A stretch of DNA of 64,000 nt, from positions 22,298,449 through 22,362,448 of the forward strand of contig OX411546.1 of assembly GCA_948146395.1 (NCBI GenBank), given 5' to 3'. The notes below the pieces were generated by a model. It was not told where the DNA came from and made no database searches. It worked only from the letters and a program-made list of their open reading frames with translations. The position numbers were made by a program, and so were the translations under genes. The stretch comes from Fragum whitleyi (Eukaryota; Mollusca; Bivalvia; Cardiida; Cardiidae). Of the stretch, positions 29,063 through 43,336 are shown piece after piece. Every line of letters begins with the position of its first letter. Within the stretch, counting starts at the first letter, position 1.

Positions 29063-32000
29063 GGTAAAATGACATTTTTCTTAACATTTGAAATCATGCC
29101 GAAAAGTGTTTCACTGAGGAATATTACTAATTTCCAACTTTAAAATGCCCTTTCCAAAGCTCTGATGCTTATGCTGTTCTAACTAAAGGACAATGTCCAA
29201 GGGAAGTATCTTGAAAATGGCGCGAAAAGCTGAAAATATGGAATTACTCCGAAAATGGCGCAAACTTGAATTTCGCTATGTTTCGTATTCTTTGAGACTT
29301 TCATGCGTTTTTATGGCCACAAAAAGGCTAATTAAATGTCACCGATGAACGTGCTATTCTTTTCACGCTAAAAAAGAGAGTGATTGAAACATACCAAAAT
29401 GTGGTCGGAGCCATCCTCGGAATATTGTTTGGATAGGTTTGTTGATAAAATGACAATTAAAACAATCAAATATGGGGCTTTATCAGTGACAATATCTGAT
29501 TACACCTTTCCATTGCAAGTGTTTGACTCAGAGATGCCAGGGCTAGTGTTTAGAAATTCATTTTGGGAAGATCATTCAAGTTGGAAACCTTCAACTACCT
29601 CCCCTGGACTGTATATGCACTCCTAGAATTATTCTTTTGTCACAATATCATTTAAAAAAAAGGTCTAATTTGTTTTTCTATTGGCTTAATTAATGCTCTG
29701 CTAGCTGAGAGTGATGTGATATTTAAAAAAAAGTGTACTTTAGTTGAGCAAAAGTAAGCATTGTGTCTAAATTAACTGCTAATTTACTATATCACGGACC
29801 GAAAAACTGATTTCCGCGCCTTAATTTTGCACTTATGCAAGAAACTGAAATGTAGAATGTATTTATTAGTAAACTAGAGTACTATTCAATGTTGAGAAGT
29901 GGGCTAAAATCCATTAGAAAGAAGCTTCAAGTGAAGAAAGGGCATTTTGAAACCAAGTGACTGCAGCTAAATTTCATGTCCTAAAATGGTGTAAAATGTA
30001 TGTTTCCCGAAGGGTTAAATTTAACTATTTAAGATTCATTAAAACAAAAGACTCCAGTGAAAATGGGCTTTTTCAATCAGAAACAGCCTATAGTACCACA
30101 ATGTAGTATATGATTATATAGGCACATTTTTTCCTGACTCTTAAAGGTAAAATGACATTTTTCTTAACATTTGAAATCATGCCGAAAAGTGTTTCACTGA
30201 GGAATATTACTAATTTCCAACTTTAAAATGCCCTTTCCAAAGCTCTGATGCTTATGCTGTTCTAACTAAAGGACAATGTCCAAGGGAAGTATCTTGAAAA
30301 TGGCGCGAAAAGCTGAAAATATGGAATTACTCCGAAAATGGCGCAAACTTGAATTTCGCTATGTTTCGTATTCTTTGAGACTTTCATGCGTTTTTATGGC
30401 CACAAAAAGGCTAATTAAATGTCACCGATGAACGTGCTATTCTTTTCACGCTAAAAAAGAGAGTGATTGAAACATACCAAAATGTGGTCGGAGCCATCCT
30501 CGGAATATTGTTTGGATAGGTTTGTTGATAAAATGACAATTAAAACAATCAAATATGGGGCTTTATCAGTGACAATATCTGATTACATCTTCCCATTGCA
30601 AGTGTTTGACTCAGAGATGCCAGGGCTAGTGTTTAGAAATTCATTTTGGGAAGATCATTCAAGTTGGAAACCTTGAACTACCTCCCCTGGACTGTATATG
30701 CACTCCTAGAATTATTCTTTTGTCACAATATCATTTAAAAAAAAGGTCTAATTTGTTTTTCTATTGGCTTAATTAATGCTCTGCTAGCTGAGAGTGATGT
30801 GATATTTAAAAAAAAGTGTACTTTAGTTGAGCAAAAGTAAGCATTGTGTCTAAATTAACTGCTAATTTACTATATCACGGACCGAAAAACTGATTTCCGC
30901 GCCTTAATTTTGCACTTATGCAAGAAACTGAAATGTAGAATGTATTTATTAGTAAACTAGAGTACTATTCAATGTTGAGAAGTGGGCTAAAATCCATTAG
31001 AAAGAAGCTTCAAGTGAAGAAAGGGCATTTTGAAACCAAGTGACTGCAGCTAAATTTCATGTCCTAAAATGGTGTAAAATGTATGTTTCCCGAAGGGTTA
31101 AATTTAACTATTTAAGATTCATTAAAACAAAAGACTCCAGTGAAAATGGGCTTTTTCAATCAGAAACAGCCTATAGTACCACAATGTAGTATATGATTAT
31201 ATAGGCACATTTTTTCCTGACTCTTAAAGGTGGCAGAGTACAGTTTTGGACGAAATATTCGAATTGGCCAGGGTCAAAAAACTAAATATTGAGAAATGTT
31301 AAGATTTAACTGTAAATTTGAAAGTCAGGGTGGATTGTGCACCCGTAAATTGTTTAAAAACATGAAAACACGCCTATTTGCAAATGCGAAACTAAAAGGT
31401 CATGACCTTTCCATAGCTCACCGGTACCCAGTGCCTCAAGTAATTGAAAGTGGAGGGTTTGAGGATTTTTGCTGTTTCTGCAGGCTTATTTTGAGAGGTA
31501 GCAATACGGGATCAAATTGTGAAAAAAGGATCTGGTAACGTGGTAATAATCTCTGCGCCTCCCAACTTCAAACCAATTTTTCTGCTCAGAAAGTATGCCA
31601 GTTAGAGGCCATCACTGCAAATGTTGCGTCTGCTACACTTTGAGTTTATGATAAAATGTCCCGATTTCGGACTTTTTCGGTGCCCATCCTGGATAGCTTC
31701 ACGATATGAGATTTTTTCTCTACCAACAGTACTTTAATGATTTGTTGTCACTAAAGTGTAGTTTTATAATGCATTTTGACTAAGAACATGTTTCTTCATT
31801 TGCAGGTTGGTGTTTGAAGGAAATTTTCGAGTCTCTGTCTTCACCCCCGTGTCGACGACCCAGGGATAGTGATATAAACTATACTCTGACCCCTTTAAGG
31901 TAAAATGACATTTTTCTTAACATTTGAAATCATGCCGAAAAGTGTTTCACTGAGGAATATTACTAATTTCCAACTTTAAAATGCCCTTTCCAAAGCTCTG

Positions 32001-35000
32001 ATGCTTATGCTGTTCTAACTAAAGGACAATGTCCAAGGGAAGTATCTTGAAAATGGCGCGAAAAGCTGAAAATATGGAATTACTCCGAAAATGGCGCAAA
32101 CTTGAATTTCGCTATGTTTCGTATTCTTTGAGACTTTCATGCGTTTTTATGGCCACAAAAAGGCTAATTAAATGTCACCGATGAACGTGCTATTCTTTTC
32201 ACGCTAAAAAAGAGAGTGATTGAAACATACCAAAATGTGGTCGGAGCCATCCTCGGAATATTGTTTGGATAGGTTTGTTGATAAAATGACAATTAAAACA
32301 ATCAAATATGGGGCTTTATCAGTGACAATATCTGATTACATCTTTCCATTGCAAGTGTTTGACTCAGAGATGCCAGGGCTAGTGTTTAGAAATTCATTTT
32401 GGGAAGATCATTCAAGTTGGAAACCTTGAACTACCTCCCCTGGACTGTATATGCACTCCTAGAATTATTCTTTTGTCACAATATCATTTAAAAAAAAGGT
32501 CTAATTTGTTTTTCTATTGGCTTAATTAATGCTCTGCTAGCTGAGAGTGATGTGATATTTAAAAAAAAGTGTACTTTAGTTGAGCAAAAGTAAGCATTGT
32601 GTCTAAATTAACTGCTAATTTACTATATCACGGACCGAAAAACTGATTTCCGCGCCTTAATTTTGCACTTATGCAAGAAACTGAAATGTAGAATGTATTT
32701 ATTAGTAAACTAGAGTACTATTCAATGTTGAGAAGTGGGCTAAAATCCATTAGAAAGAAGCTTCAAGTGAAGAAAGGGCATTTTGAAACCAAGTGACTGC
32801 AGCTAAATTTCATGTCCTAAAATGGTGTAAAATGTATGTTTCCCGAAGGGTTAAATTTAACTATTTAAGATTCATTAAAACAAAAGACTCCAGTGAAAAT
32901 GGGCTTTTTCAATCAGAAACAGCCTATAGTACCACAATGTAGTATATGATTATATAGGCACATTTTTTCCTGACTCTTAAAGGTGGCAGAGTACAGTTTT
33001 GGACGAAATATTCGAATTGGCCAGGGTCAAAAAACTAAATATTGAGAAATGTTAAGATTTAACTGTAAATTTGAAAGTCAGGGTGGATTGTGCACCCGTA
33101 AATTGTTTAAAAACATGAAAACACGCCTATTTGCAAATGCGAAACTAAAAGGTCATGACCTTTCCATAGCTCACCGGTACCCAGTGCCTCAAGTAATTGA
33201 AAGTGGAGGGTTTGAGGATTTTTGCTGTTTCTGCAGGCTTATTTTGAGAGGTAGCAATACGGGATCAAATTGTGAAAAAAGGATCTGGTAACGTGGTAAT
33301 AATCTCTGCGCCTCCCAACTTCAAACCAATTTTTCTGCTCAGAAAGTATGCCAGTTAGAGGCCATCACTGCAAATGTTGCGTCTGCTACACTTTGAGTTT
33401 ATGATAAAATGTCCCGATTTCGGACTTTTTCGGTGCCCATCCTGGATAGCTTCACGATATGAGATTTTTTCTCTACCAACAGTACTTTAATGATTTGTTG
33501 TCACTAAAGTGTAGTTTTATAATGCATTTTGACTAAGAACATGTTTCTTCATTTGCAGGTTGGTGTTTGAAGGAAATTTTCGAGTCTCTGTCTTCACCCC
33601 CGTGTCGACGACCCAGGGATAGTGATATAAACTATACTCTGACCCCTTTAAGGTAAAATGACATTTTTCTTAACATTTGAAATCATGCCGAAAAGTGTTT
33701 CACTGAGGAATATTACTAATTTCCAACTTTAAAATGCCCTTTCCAAAGCTCTGATGCTTATGCTGTTCTAACTAAAGGACAATGTCCAAGGGAAGTATCT
33801 TGAAAATGGCGCGAAAAGCTGAAAATATGGAATTACTCCGAAAATGGCGCAAACTTGAATTTCGCTATGTTTCGTATTCTTTGAGACTTTCATGCGTTTT
33901 TATGGCCACAAAAAGGCTAATTAAATGTCACCGATGAACGTGCTATTCTTTTCACGCTAAAAAAGAGAGTGATTGAAACATACCAAAATGTGGTCGGAGC
34001 CATCCTCGGAATATTGTTTGGATAGGTTTGTTGATAAAATGACAATTAAAACAATCAAATATGGGGCTTTATCAGTGACAATATCTGATTACATCTTTCC
34101 ATTGCAAGTGTTTGACTCAGAGATGCCAGGGCTAGTGTTTAGAAATTCATTTTGGGAAGATCATTCAAGTTGGAAACCTTCAACTACCTCCCCTGGACTG
34201 TATATGCACTCCTAGAATTATTCTTTTGTCACAATATCATTTAAAAAAAAGGTCTAATTTGTTTTTCTATTGGCTTAATTAATGCTCTGCTAGCTGAGAG
34301 TGATGTGATATTTAAAAAAAAGTGTACTTTAGTTGAGCAAAAGTAAGCATTGTGTCTAAATTAACTGCTAATTTACTATATCACGGACCGAAAAACTGAT
34401 TTCCGCGCCTTAATTTTGCACTTATGCAAGAAACTGAAATGTAGAATGTATTTATTAGTAAACTAGAGTACTATTCAATGTTGAGAAGTGGGCTAAAATC
34501 CATTAGAAAGAAGCTTCAAGTGAAGAAAGGGCATTTTGAAACCAAGTGACTGCAGCTAAATTTCATGTCCTAAAATGGTGTAAAATGTATGTTTCCCGAA
34601 GGGTTAAATTTAACTATTTAAGATTCATTAAAACAAAAGACTCCAGTGAAAATGGGCTTTTTCAATCAGAAACAGCCTATAGTACCACAATGTAGTATAT
34701 GATTATATAGGCACATTTTTTCCTGACTCTTAAAGGTGGCAGAGTACAGTTTTGGACGAAATATTCGAATTGGCCAGGGTCAAAAAACTAAATATTGAGA
34801 AATGTTAAGATTTAACTGTAAATTTGAAAGTCAGGGTGGATTGTGCACCCGTAAATTGTTTAAAAACATGAAAACACGCCTATTTGCAAATGCGAAACTA
34901 AAAGGTCATGACCTTTCCATAGCTCACCGGTACCCAGTGCCTCAAGTAATTGAAAGTGGAGGGTTTGAGGATTTTTGCTGTTTCTGCAGGCTTATTTTGA

Positions 35001-38000
35001 GAGGTAGCAATACGGGATCAAATTGTGAAAAAAGGATCTGGTAACGTGGTAATAATCTCTGCGCCTCCCAACTTCAAACCAATTTTTCTGCTCAGAAAGT
35101 ATGCCAGTTAGAGGCCATCACTGCAAATGTTGCGTCTGCTACACTTTGAGTTTATGATAAAATGTCCCGATTTCGGACTTTTTCGGTGCCCATCCTGGAT
35201 AGCTTCACGATATGAGATTTTTTCTCTACCAACAGTACTTTAATGATTTGTTGTCACTAAAGTGTAGTTTTATAATGCATTTTGACTAAGAACATGTTTC
35301 TTCATTTGCAGGTTGGTGTTTGAAGGAAATTTTCGAGTCTCTGTCTTCACCCCCGTGTCGACGACCCAGGGATAGTGATATAAACTATACTCTGACCCCT
35401 TTAAGGTAAAATGACATTTTTCTTAACATTTGAAATCATGCCGAAAAGTGTTTCACTGAGGAATATTACTAATTTCCAACTTTAAAATGCCCTTTCCAAA
35501 GCTCTGATGCTTATGCTGTTCTAACTAAAGGACAATGTCCAAGGGAAGTATCTTGAAAATGGCGCGAAAAGCTGAAAATATGGAATTACTCCGAAAATGG
35601 CGCAAACTTGAATTTCGCTATGTTTCGTATTCTTTGAGACTTTCATGCGTTTTTATGGCCACAAAAAGGCTAATTAAATGTCACCGATGAACGTGCTATT
35701 CTTTTCACGCTAAAAAAGAGAGTGATTGAAACATACCAAAATGTGGTCGGAGCCATCCTCGGAATATTGTTTGGATAGGTTTGTTGATAAAATGACAATT
35801 AAAACAATCAAATATGGGGCTTTATCAGTGACAATATCTGATTACATCTTTCCATTGCAAGTGTTTGACTCAGAGATGCCAGGGCTAGTGTTTAGAAATT
35901 CATTTTGGGAAGATCATTCAAGTTGGAAACCTTCAACTACCTCCCCTGGACTGTATATGCACTCCTAGAATTATTCTTTTGTCACAATATCATTTAAAAA
36001 AAAGGTCTAATTTGTTTTTCTATTGGCTTAATTAATGCTCTGCTAGCTGAGAGTGATGTGATATTTAAAAAAAAGTGTACTTTAGTTGAGCAAAAGTAAG
36101 CATTGTGTCTAAATTAACTGCTAATTTACTATATCACGGACCGAAAAACTGATTTCCGCGCCTTAATTTTGCACTTATGCAAGAAACTGAAATGTAGAAT
36201 GTATTTATTAGTAAACTAGAGTACTATTCAATGTTGAGAAGTGGGCTAAAATCCATTAGAAAGAAGCTTCAAGTGAAGAAAGGGCATTTTGAAACCAAGT
36301 GACTGCAGCTAAATTTCATGTCCTAAAATGGTGTAAAATGTATGTTTCCCGAAGGGTTAAATTTAACTATTTAAGATTCATTAAAACAAAAGACTCCAGT
36401 GAAAATGGGCTTTTTCAATCAGAAACAGCCTATAGTACCACAATGTAGTATATGATTATATAGGCACATTTTTTCCTGACTCTTAAAGGTGGCAGAGTAC
36501 AGTTTTGGACGAAATATTCGAATTGGCCAGGGTCAAAAAACTAAATATTGAGAAATGTTAAGATTTAACTGTAAATTTGAAAGTCAGGGTGGATTGTGCA
36601 CCCGTAAATTGTTTAAAAACATGAAAACACGCCTATTTGCAAATGCGAAACTAAAAGGTCATGACCTTTCCATAGCTCACCGGTACCCAGTGCCTCAAGT
36701 AATTGAAAGTGGAGGGTTTGAGGATTTTTGCTGTTTCTGCAGGCTTATTTTGAGAGGTAGCAATACGGGATCAAATTGTGAAAAAAGGATCTGGTAACGT
36801 GGTAATAATCTCTGCGCCTCCCAACTTCAAACCAATTTTTCTGCTCAGAAAGTATGCCAGTTAGAGGCCATCACTGCAAATGTTGCGTCTGCTACACTTT
36901 GAGTTTATGATAAAATGTCCCGATTTCGGACTTTTTCGGTGCCCATCCTGGATAGCTTCACGATATGAGATTTTTTCTCTACCAACAGTACTTTAATGAT
37001 TTGTTGTCACTAAAGTGTAGTTTTATAATGCATTTTGACTAAGAACATGTTTCTTCATTTGCAGGTTGGTGTTTGAAGGAAATTTTCGAGTCTCTGTCTT
37101 CACCCCGTGTCGACGACCCAGGGATAGTGATATAAACTATACTCTGACCCCTTTAAGGTAAAATGACATTTTTCTTAACATTTGAAATCATGCCGAAAAG
37201 TGTTTCACTGAGGAATATTACTAATTTCCAACTTTAAAATGCCCTTTCCAAAGCTCTGATGCTTATGCTGTTCTAACTAAAGGACAATGTCCAAGGGAAG
37301 TATCTTGAAAATGGCGCGAAAAGCTGAAAATATGGAATTACTCCGAAAATGGCGCAAACTTGAATTTCGCTATGTTTCGTATTCTTTGAGACTTTCATGC
37401 GTTTTTATGGCCACAAAAAGGCTAATTAAATGTCACCGATGAACGTGCTATTCTTTTCACGCTAAAAAAGAGAGTGATTGAAACATACCAAAATGTGGTC
37501 GGAGCCATCCTCGGAATATTGTTTGGATAGGTTTGTTGATAAAATGACAATTAAAACAATCAAATATGGGGCTTTATCAGTGACAATATCTGATTACATC
37601 TTTCCATTGCAAGTGTTTGACTCAGAGATGCCAGGGCTAGTGTTTAGAAATTCATTTTGGGAAGATCATTCAAGTTGGAAACCTTGAACTACCTCCCCTG
37701 GACTGTATATGCACTCCTAGAATTATTCTTTTGTCACAATATCATTTAAAAAAAAGGTCTAATTTGTTTTTCTATTGGCTTAATTAATGCTCTGCTAGCT
37801 GAGAGTGATGTGATATTTAAAAAAAAGTGTACTTTAGTTGAGCAAAAGTAAGCATTGTGTCTAAATTAACTGCTAATTTACTATATCACGGACCGAAAAA
37901 CTGATTTCCGCGCCTTAATTTTGCACTTATGCAAGAAACTGAAATGTAGAATGTATTTATTAGTAAACTAGAGTACTATTCAATGTTGAGAAGTGGGCTA

Positions 38001-41000
38001 AAATCCATTAGAAAGAAGCTTCAAGTGAAGAAAGGGCATTTTGAAACCAAGTGACTGCAGCTAAATTTCATGTCCTAAAATGGTGTAAAATGTATGTTTC
38101 CCGAAGGGTTAAATTTAACTATTTAAGATTCATTAAAACAAAAGACTCCAGTGAAAATGGGCTTTTTCAATCAGAAACAGCCTATAGTACCACAATGTAG
38201 TATATGATTATATAGGCACATTTTTTCCTGACTCTTTAAGGTAAAATGACATTTTTCTTAACATTTGAAATCATGCCGAAAAGTGTTTCACTGAGGAATA
38301 TTACTAATTTCCAACTTTAAAATGCCCTTTCCAAAGCTCTGATGCTTATGCTGTTCTAACTAAAGGACAATGTCCAAGGGAAGTATCTTGAAAATGGCGC
38401 GAAAAGCTGAAAATATGGAATTACTCCGAAAATGGCGCAAACTTGAATTTCGCTATGTTTCGTATTCTTTGAGACTTTCATGCGTTTTTATGGCCACAAA
38501 AAGGCTAATTAAATGTCACCGATGAACGTGCTATTCTTTTCACGCTAAAAAAGAGAGTGATTGAAACATACCAAAATGTGGTCGGAGCCATCCTCGGAAT
38601 ATTGTTTGGATAGGTTTGTTGATAAAATGACAATTAAAACAATCAAATATGGGGCTTTATCAGTGACAATATCTGATTACATCTTTCCATTGCAAGTGTT
38701 TGACTCAGAGATGCCAGGGCTAGTGTTTAGAAATTCATTTTGGGAAGATCATTAAAGTTGGAAACCTTGAACTACCTCCCCTGGACTGTATATGCACTCC
38801 TAGAATTATTCTTTTGTCACAATATCATTTAAAAAAAAGGTCTAATTTGTTTTTCTATTGGCTTAATTAATGCTCTGCTAGCTGAGAGTGATGTGATATT
38901 TAAAAAAAAGTGTACTTTAGTTGAGCAAAAGTAAGCATTGTGTCTAAATTAACTGCTAATTTACTATATCACGGACCGAAAAACTGATTTCCGCGCCTTA
39001 ATTTTGCACTTATGCAAGAAACTGAAATGTAGAATGTATTTATTAGTAAACTAGAGTACTATTCAATGTTGAGAAGTGGGCTAAAATCCATTAGAAAGAA
39101 GCTTCAAGTGAAGAAAGGGCATTTTGAAACCAAGTGACTGCAGCTAAATTTCATGTCCTAAAATGGTGTAAAATGTATGTTTCCCGAAGGGTTAAATTTA
39201 ACTATTTAAGATTCATTAAAACAAAAGACTCCAGTGAAAATGGGCTTTTTCAATCAGAAACAGCCTATAGTACCACAATGTAGTATATGATTATATAGGC
39301 ACATTTTTTCCTGACTCTTAAAGGTAAAATGACATTTTTCTTAACATTTGAAATCATGCCGAAAAGTGTTTCACTGAGGAATATTACTAATTTCCAACTT
39401 TAAAATGCCCTTTCCAAAGCTCTGATGCTTATGCTGTTCTAACTAAAGGACAATGTCCAAGGGAAGTATCTTGAAAATGGCGCGAAAAGCTGAAAATATG
39501 GAATTACTCCGAAATTGGCGCAAACTTGAATTTCGCTATGTTTCGTATTCTTTGAGACTTTCATGCGTTTTTATGGCCACAAAAAGGCTAATTAAATGTC
39601 ACCGATGAACGTGCTATTCTTTTCACGCTAAAAAAGAGAGTGATTGAAACATACCAAAATGTGGTCGGAGCCATCCTCGGAATATTGTTTGGATAGGTTT
39701 GTTGATAAAATGACAATTAAAACAATCAAATATGGGGCTTTATCAGTGACAATATCTGATTACATCTTTCCATTGCAAGTGTTTGACTCAGAGATGCCAG
39801 GGCTAGTGTTTAGAAATTCATTTTGGGAAGATCATTCAAGTTGGAAACCTTGAACTACCTCCCCTGGACTGTATATGCACTCCTAGAATTATTCTTTTGT
39901 CACAATATCATTTAAAAAAAAGGTCTAATTTGTTTTTCTATTGGCTTAATTAATGCTCTGCTAGCTGAGAGTGATGTGATATTTAAAAAAAAGTGTACTT
40001 TAGTTGAGCAAAAGTAAGCATTGTGTCTAAATTAACTGCTAATTTACTATATCACGGACCGAAAAACTGATTTCCGCGCCTTAATTTTGCACTTATGCAA
40101 GAAACTGAAATGTAGAATGTATTTATTAGTAAACTAGAGTACTATTCAATGTTGAGAAGTGGGCTAAAATCCATTAGAAAGAAGCTTCAAGTGAAGAAAG
40201 GGCATTTTGAAACCAAGTGACTGCAGCTAAATTTCATGTCCTAAAATGGTGTAAAATGTATGTTTCCCGAAGGGTTAAATTTAACTATTTAAGATTCATT
40301 AAAACAAAAGACTCCAGTGAAAATGGGCTTTTTCAATCAGAAACAGCCTATAGTACCACAATGTAGTATATGATTATATAGGCACATTTTTTCCTGACTC
40401 TTAAAGGTAAAATGACATTTTTCTTAACATTTGAAATCATGCCGAAAAGTGTTTCACTGAGGAATATTACTAATTTCCAACTTTAAAATGCCCTTTCCAA
40501 AGCTCTGATGCTTATGCTGTTCTAACTAAAGGACAATGTCCAAGGGAAGTATCTTGAAAATGGCGCGAAAAGCTGAAAATATGGAATTACTCCGAAAATG
40601 GCGCAAACTTGAATTTCGCTATGTTTCGTATTCTTTGAGACTTTCATGCGTTTTTATGGCCACAAAAAGGCTAATTAAATGTCACCGATGAACGTGCTAT
40701 TCTTTTCACGCTAAAAAAGAGAGTGATTGAAACATACCAAAATGTGGTCGGAGCCATCCTCGGAATATTGTTTGGATAGGTTTGTTGATAAAATGACAAT
40801 TAAAACAATCAAATATGGGGCTTTATCAGTGACAATATCTGATTACATCTTTCCATTGCAAGTGTTTGACTCAGAGATGCCAGGGCTAGTGTTTAGAAAT
40901 TCATTTTGGGAAGATCATTCAAGTTGGAAACCTTGAACTACCTCCCCTGGACTGTATATGCACTCCTAGAATTATTCTTTTGTCACAATATCATTTAAAA

Positions 41001-41639
41001 AAAGGTCTAATTTGTTTTTCTATTGGCTTAATTAATGCTCTGCTAGCTGAGAGTGATGTGATATTTAAAAAAAAGTGTACTTTAGTTGAGCAAAAGTAAG
41101 CATTGTGTCTAAATTAACTGCTAATTTACTATATCACGGACCGAAAAACTGATTTCCGCGCCTTAATTTTGCACTTATGCAAGAAACTGAAATGTAGAAT
41201 GTATTTATTAGTAAACTAGAGTACTATTCAATGTTGAGAAGTGGGCTAAAATCCATTAGAAAGAAGCTTCAAGTGAAGAAAGGGCATTTTGAAACCAAGT
41301 GACTGCAACTAAATTTCATGTCCTAAAATGGTGTAAAATGTATGTTTCCCGAAGGGTTAAATTTAACTATTTAAGATTCATTAAAACAAAAGACTCCAGT
41401 GAAAATGGGCTTTTTCAATCAGAAACAGCCTATAGTACCACAATGTAGTATATGATTATATAGGCACATTTTTTCCTGACTCTTAAAGGTGGCAGAGTAC
41501 AGTTTTGGACGAAATATTCGAATTGGCCAGGGTCAAACAAGGTGCCAAATTGTCACAAGATACGCCCGTCACACTGCTTAGTATAAACTGGGGGTTTGAA
41601 TAGAACTGAGGTTATTTTGAATGAATATTTTTTGCACCC

Positions 41640-43170
41640 ATGTAGTTTCATTATCCTAGCTATTATACTTTTACAGATATACTCCGGACAAGATTCAAGT
41701 CTGAAAAACGACAAAGGGCAATAACTCAAAAAATAGGCCAGGTAGAGTTATGGTTCTTGTGCACTGCACTCCCCCTTGATGACATCTATACACCCATGAA
41801 GTTTCATGATCCTAGCTATTATACTTTTACAGATATACTCCGGACAAGATTCAAGTCTGAAAAAAAACAAAGTGCAATAACTCAAAAAATAGGCCTGGTA
41901 GACTTATGGTTATTGTACACTGCACTACCCCTTGGTTAGATCTATACACCCATGCAGTTTCATGATCCTAGCTATTATACTTGTAGAGATATACTCCGGA
42001 CAAGATTCAAGTCTGAAAAACAACAAAGGGCAATAACTCAAAAAATAGGCCAGGTAGAGTTATGGTTCTTGTGCACTGCACCTCCCCTTGGTGAGATCTA
42101 TACACCCATGAAGTTTCATGATTCTAGCTATAATACTTTTACAGATATACTCCGGACAAGATTCAAGTCTGAAAAACGACAAAGGGCAATAACTCAAAAA
42201 ATAGGCCAGGTAGAGTTATGGTTCTTGTGCACTGCACTCCCCCTTGATGACATCTATACACCCATGAAGTTTCATGATCCTAGCTATTATACTTTTACAG
42301 ATATACTCCGGACAAGATTCAAGTCTGAAAAAAAACAAAGTGCAATAACTCAAAAAATAGGCCTGGTAGACTTATGGTTATTGTACACTGCACTACCCCT
42401 TGGTTAGATCTATACACCCATGCAGTTTCATGATCCTAGCTATTATACTTGTAGAGATATACTCCGGACAAGATTCAAGTCTGAAAAACAACAAAGGGCA
42501 ATAACTCAAAAAATAGGCCAGGTAGAGTTATGGTTCTTGTGCACTGCACCTCCCCTTGGTGAGATCTATACACCCATGAAGTTTCATGATTCTAGCTATA
42601 ATACTTTTACAGATATACTCCGGACAAGATTCAATTCTGAAAAACAACAAAGGGCAATAACTCAAAAAATAGGCCAGGTAGAGTTATGGTTCTTGTGCAC
42701 TGCACTCCCCCTTGGTGAGATCTATACACCCATGAAGTTTCATGATCCTAGCTTTTATACTGTAAGAGATAAACTCCGGACAATATTCTAGTATGAAAAA
42801 CAACAAAGGGCAATAACTCAAAAAATAGGCCAGGTAGAGTTATGGTTCTTATGCACTGCACTCCCCCTTGGTGAGATCTACACCCATGAAGTTTCATGAT
42901 CCTAGCTATTATACTTTAAGAGATATACTCCGGACAAGATTCTAGTATGAAAAACAACAAAGGGCAATAACTCAAAAAATAGGCCATGTAGAGTTATGGT
43001 TCTTGTGCACTGCACTCCCCCTTGGTGAGGTCTATACACCCATGAAGTTTCATGATCCTAGCTATAATACTTTAAGAGATATACTCCGGACAAGATTCAA
43101 GTCTGAAAAACAACAAAGGGCAATAACTCAAAAAATAGGCCAGGTAGAGTTATGGTTCTTGTGCACTGCA
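41640..43170 (+). repeat. 156-bp core tandem repeat of element E1
   Basis: About ten copies of a 156-bp unit. Landmarks in each are ATACTCCGGACAAGATTC, CAATAACTCAAAAAATAGGC and CCCATGAAGTTTCATGA. Three sub-types alternate, giving a 468-bp trimeric period in the left half (the same frame restarts at 41952 and 42420). Because 156 is a multiple of three, long open frames of up to 151 codons run through the repeats; I treat these as by-products of the period and not as genes. Diverged copies of the same unit recur at 62391-63570. Confidence 0.88.
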
Positions 43171-43310
43171 CTCCGCAATGATGAGAAGAATATAATTGCC
43201 AAGTTTGAAGTCAATCGGACTTCAAGTGACAGAGTTATGCTCCGGACAAAGAAGTGGACGCCGCCGGACGCCCGGACAACCGGACGCCGGACGCCACGGG
43301 TGATCCCATA

Positions 43311-43336
43311 ATACGTCCCGTCTTCGACGGGCGTAT
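43311..43336 (+). other. 3' terminal hairpin of element E1
   Basis: CCCGTC-TTC-GACGGG forms a perfect 6-bp stem. It is extended below by ATACG/CGTAT with a single bulged T. It sits at the extreme 3' end of the element, just before the resumed A-run of module B, as expected for the 3' stem-loop of Helitron/Helentron-type elements. Confidence 0.78.

Larger units (their letters stand above)
41538..43336 (+). mobile_element. Helentron-like tandem-repeat element (E1) inserted in the last B module
   Basis: Module B is interrupted inside its run of six A's (GTCAAA / AAACTAAAT) and resumes at 43337. The insert begins CAAGGTGCC and has TACGCCCGTC near its 5' end. It then carries about ten 156-bp core repeats, a GC-rich (CCGGACG)-type microsatellite at about 43256-43300, and a terminal hairpin whose last arm, GACGGGCGTAT, is the inverse of the 5' motif. 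A-run target ambiguity hides any target duplication of 1-2 bases. This build matches the bivalve pearl/CvA/DTC84 elements, regarded as non-autonomous Helentron-like. No transposase is present. The family assignment rests on architecture, not on a database match. Confidence 0.82.

Noticed and set aside
611..41000. The recurring 69-codon frame in module A as a multicopy gene
   Set aside because: The counted start is a TTG. Copies show stop loss, a premature stop and replacement changes at the same rate as the rest of the module, and there is no domain similarity. It repeats only because the satellite repeats.
41757..43311. Open frames of 60-151 codons in E1
   Set aside because: The 156-bp core is a multiple of three, so frames stay open through the repeat. 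The peptides are just the repeated unit and resemble no protein.
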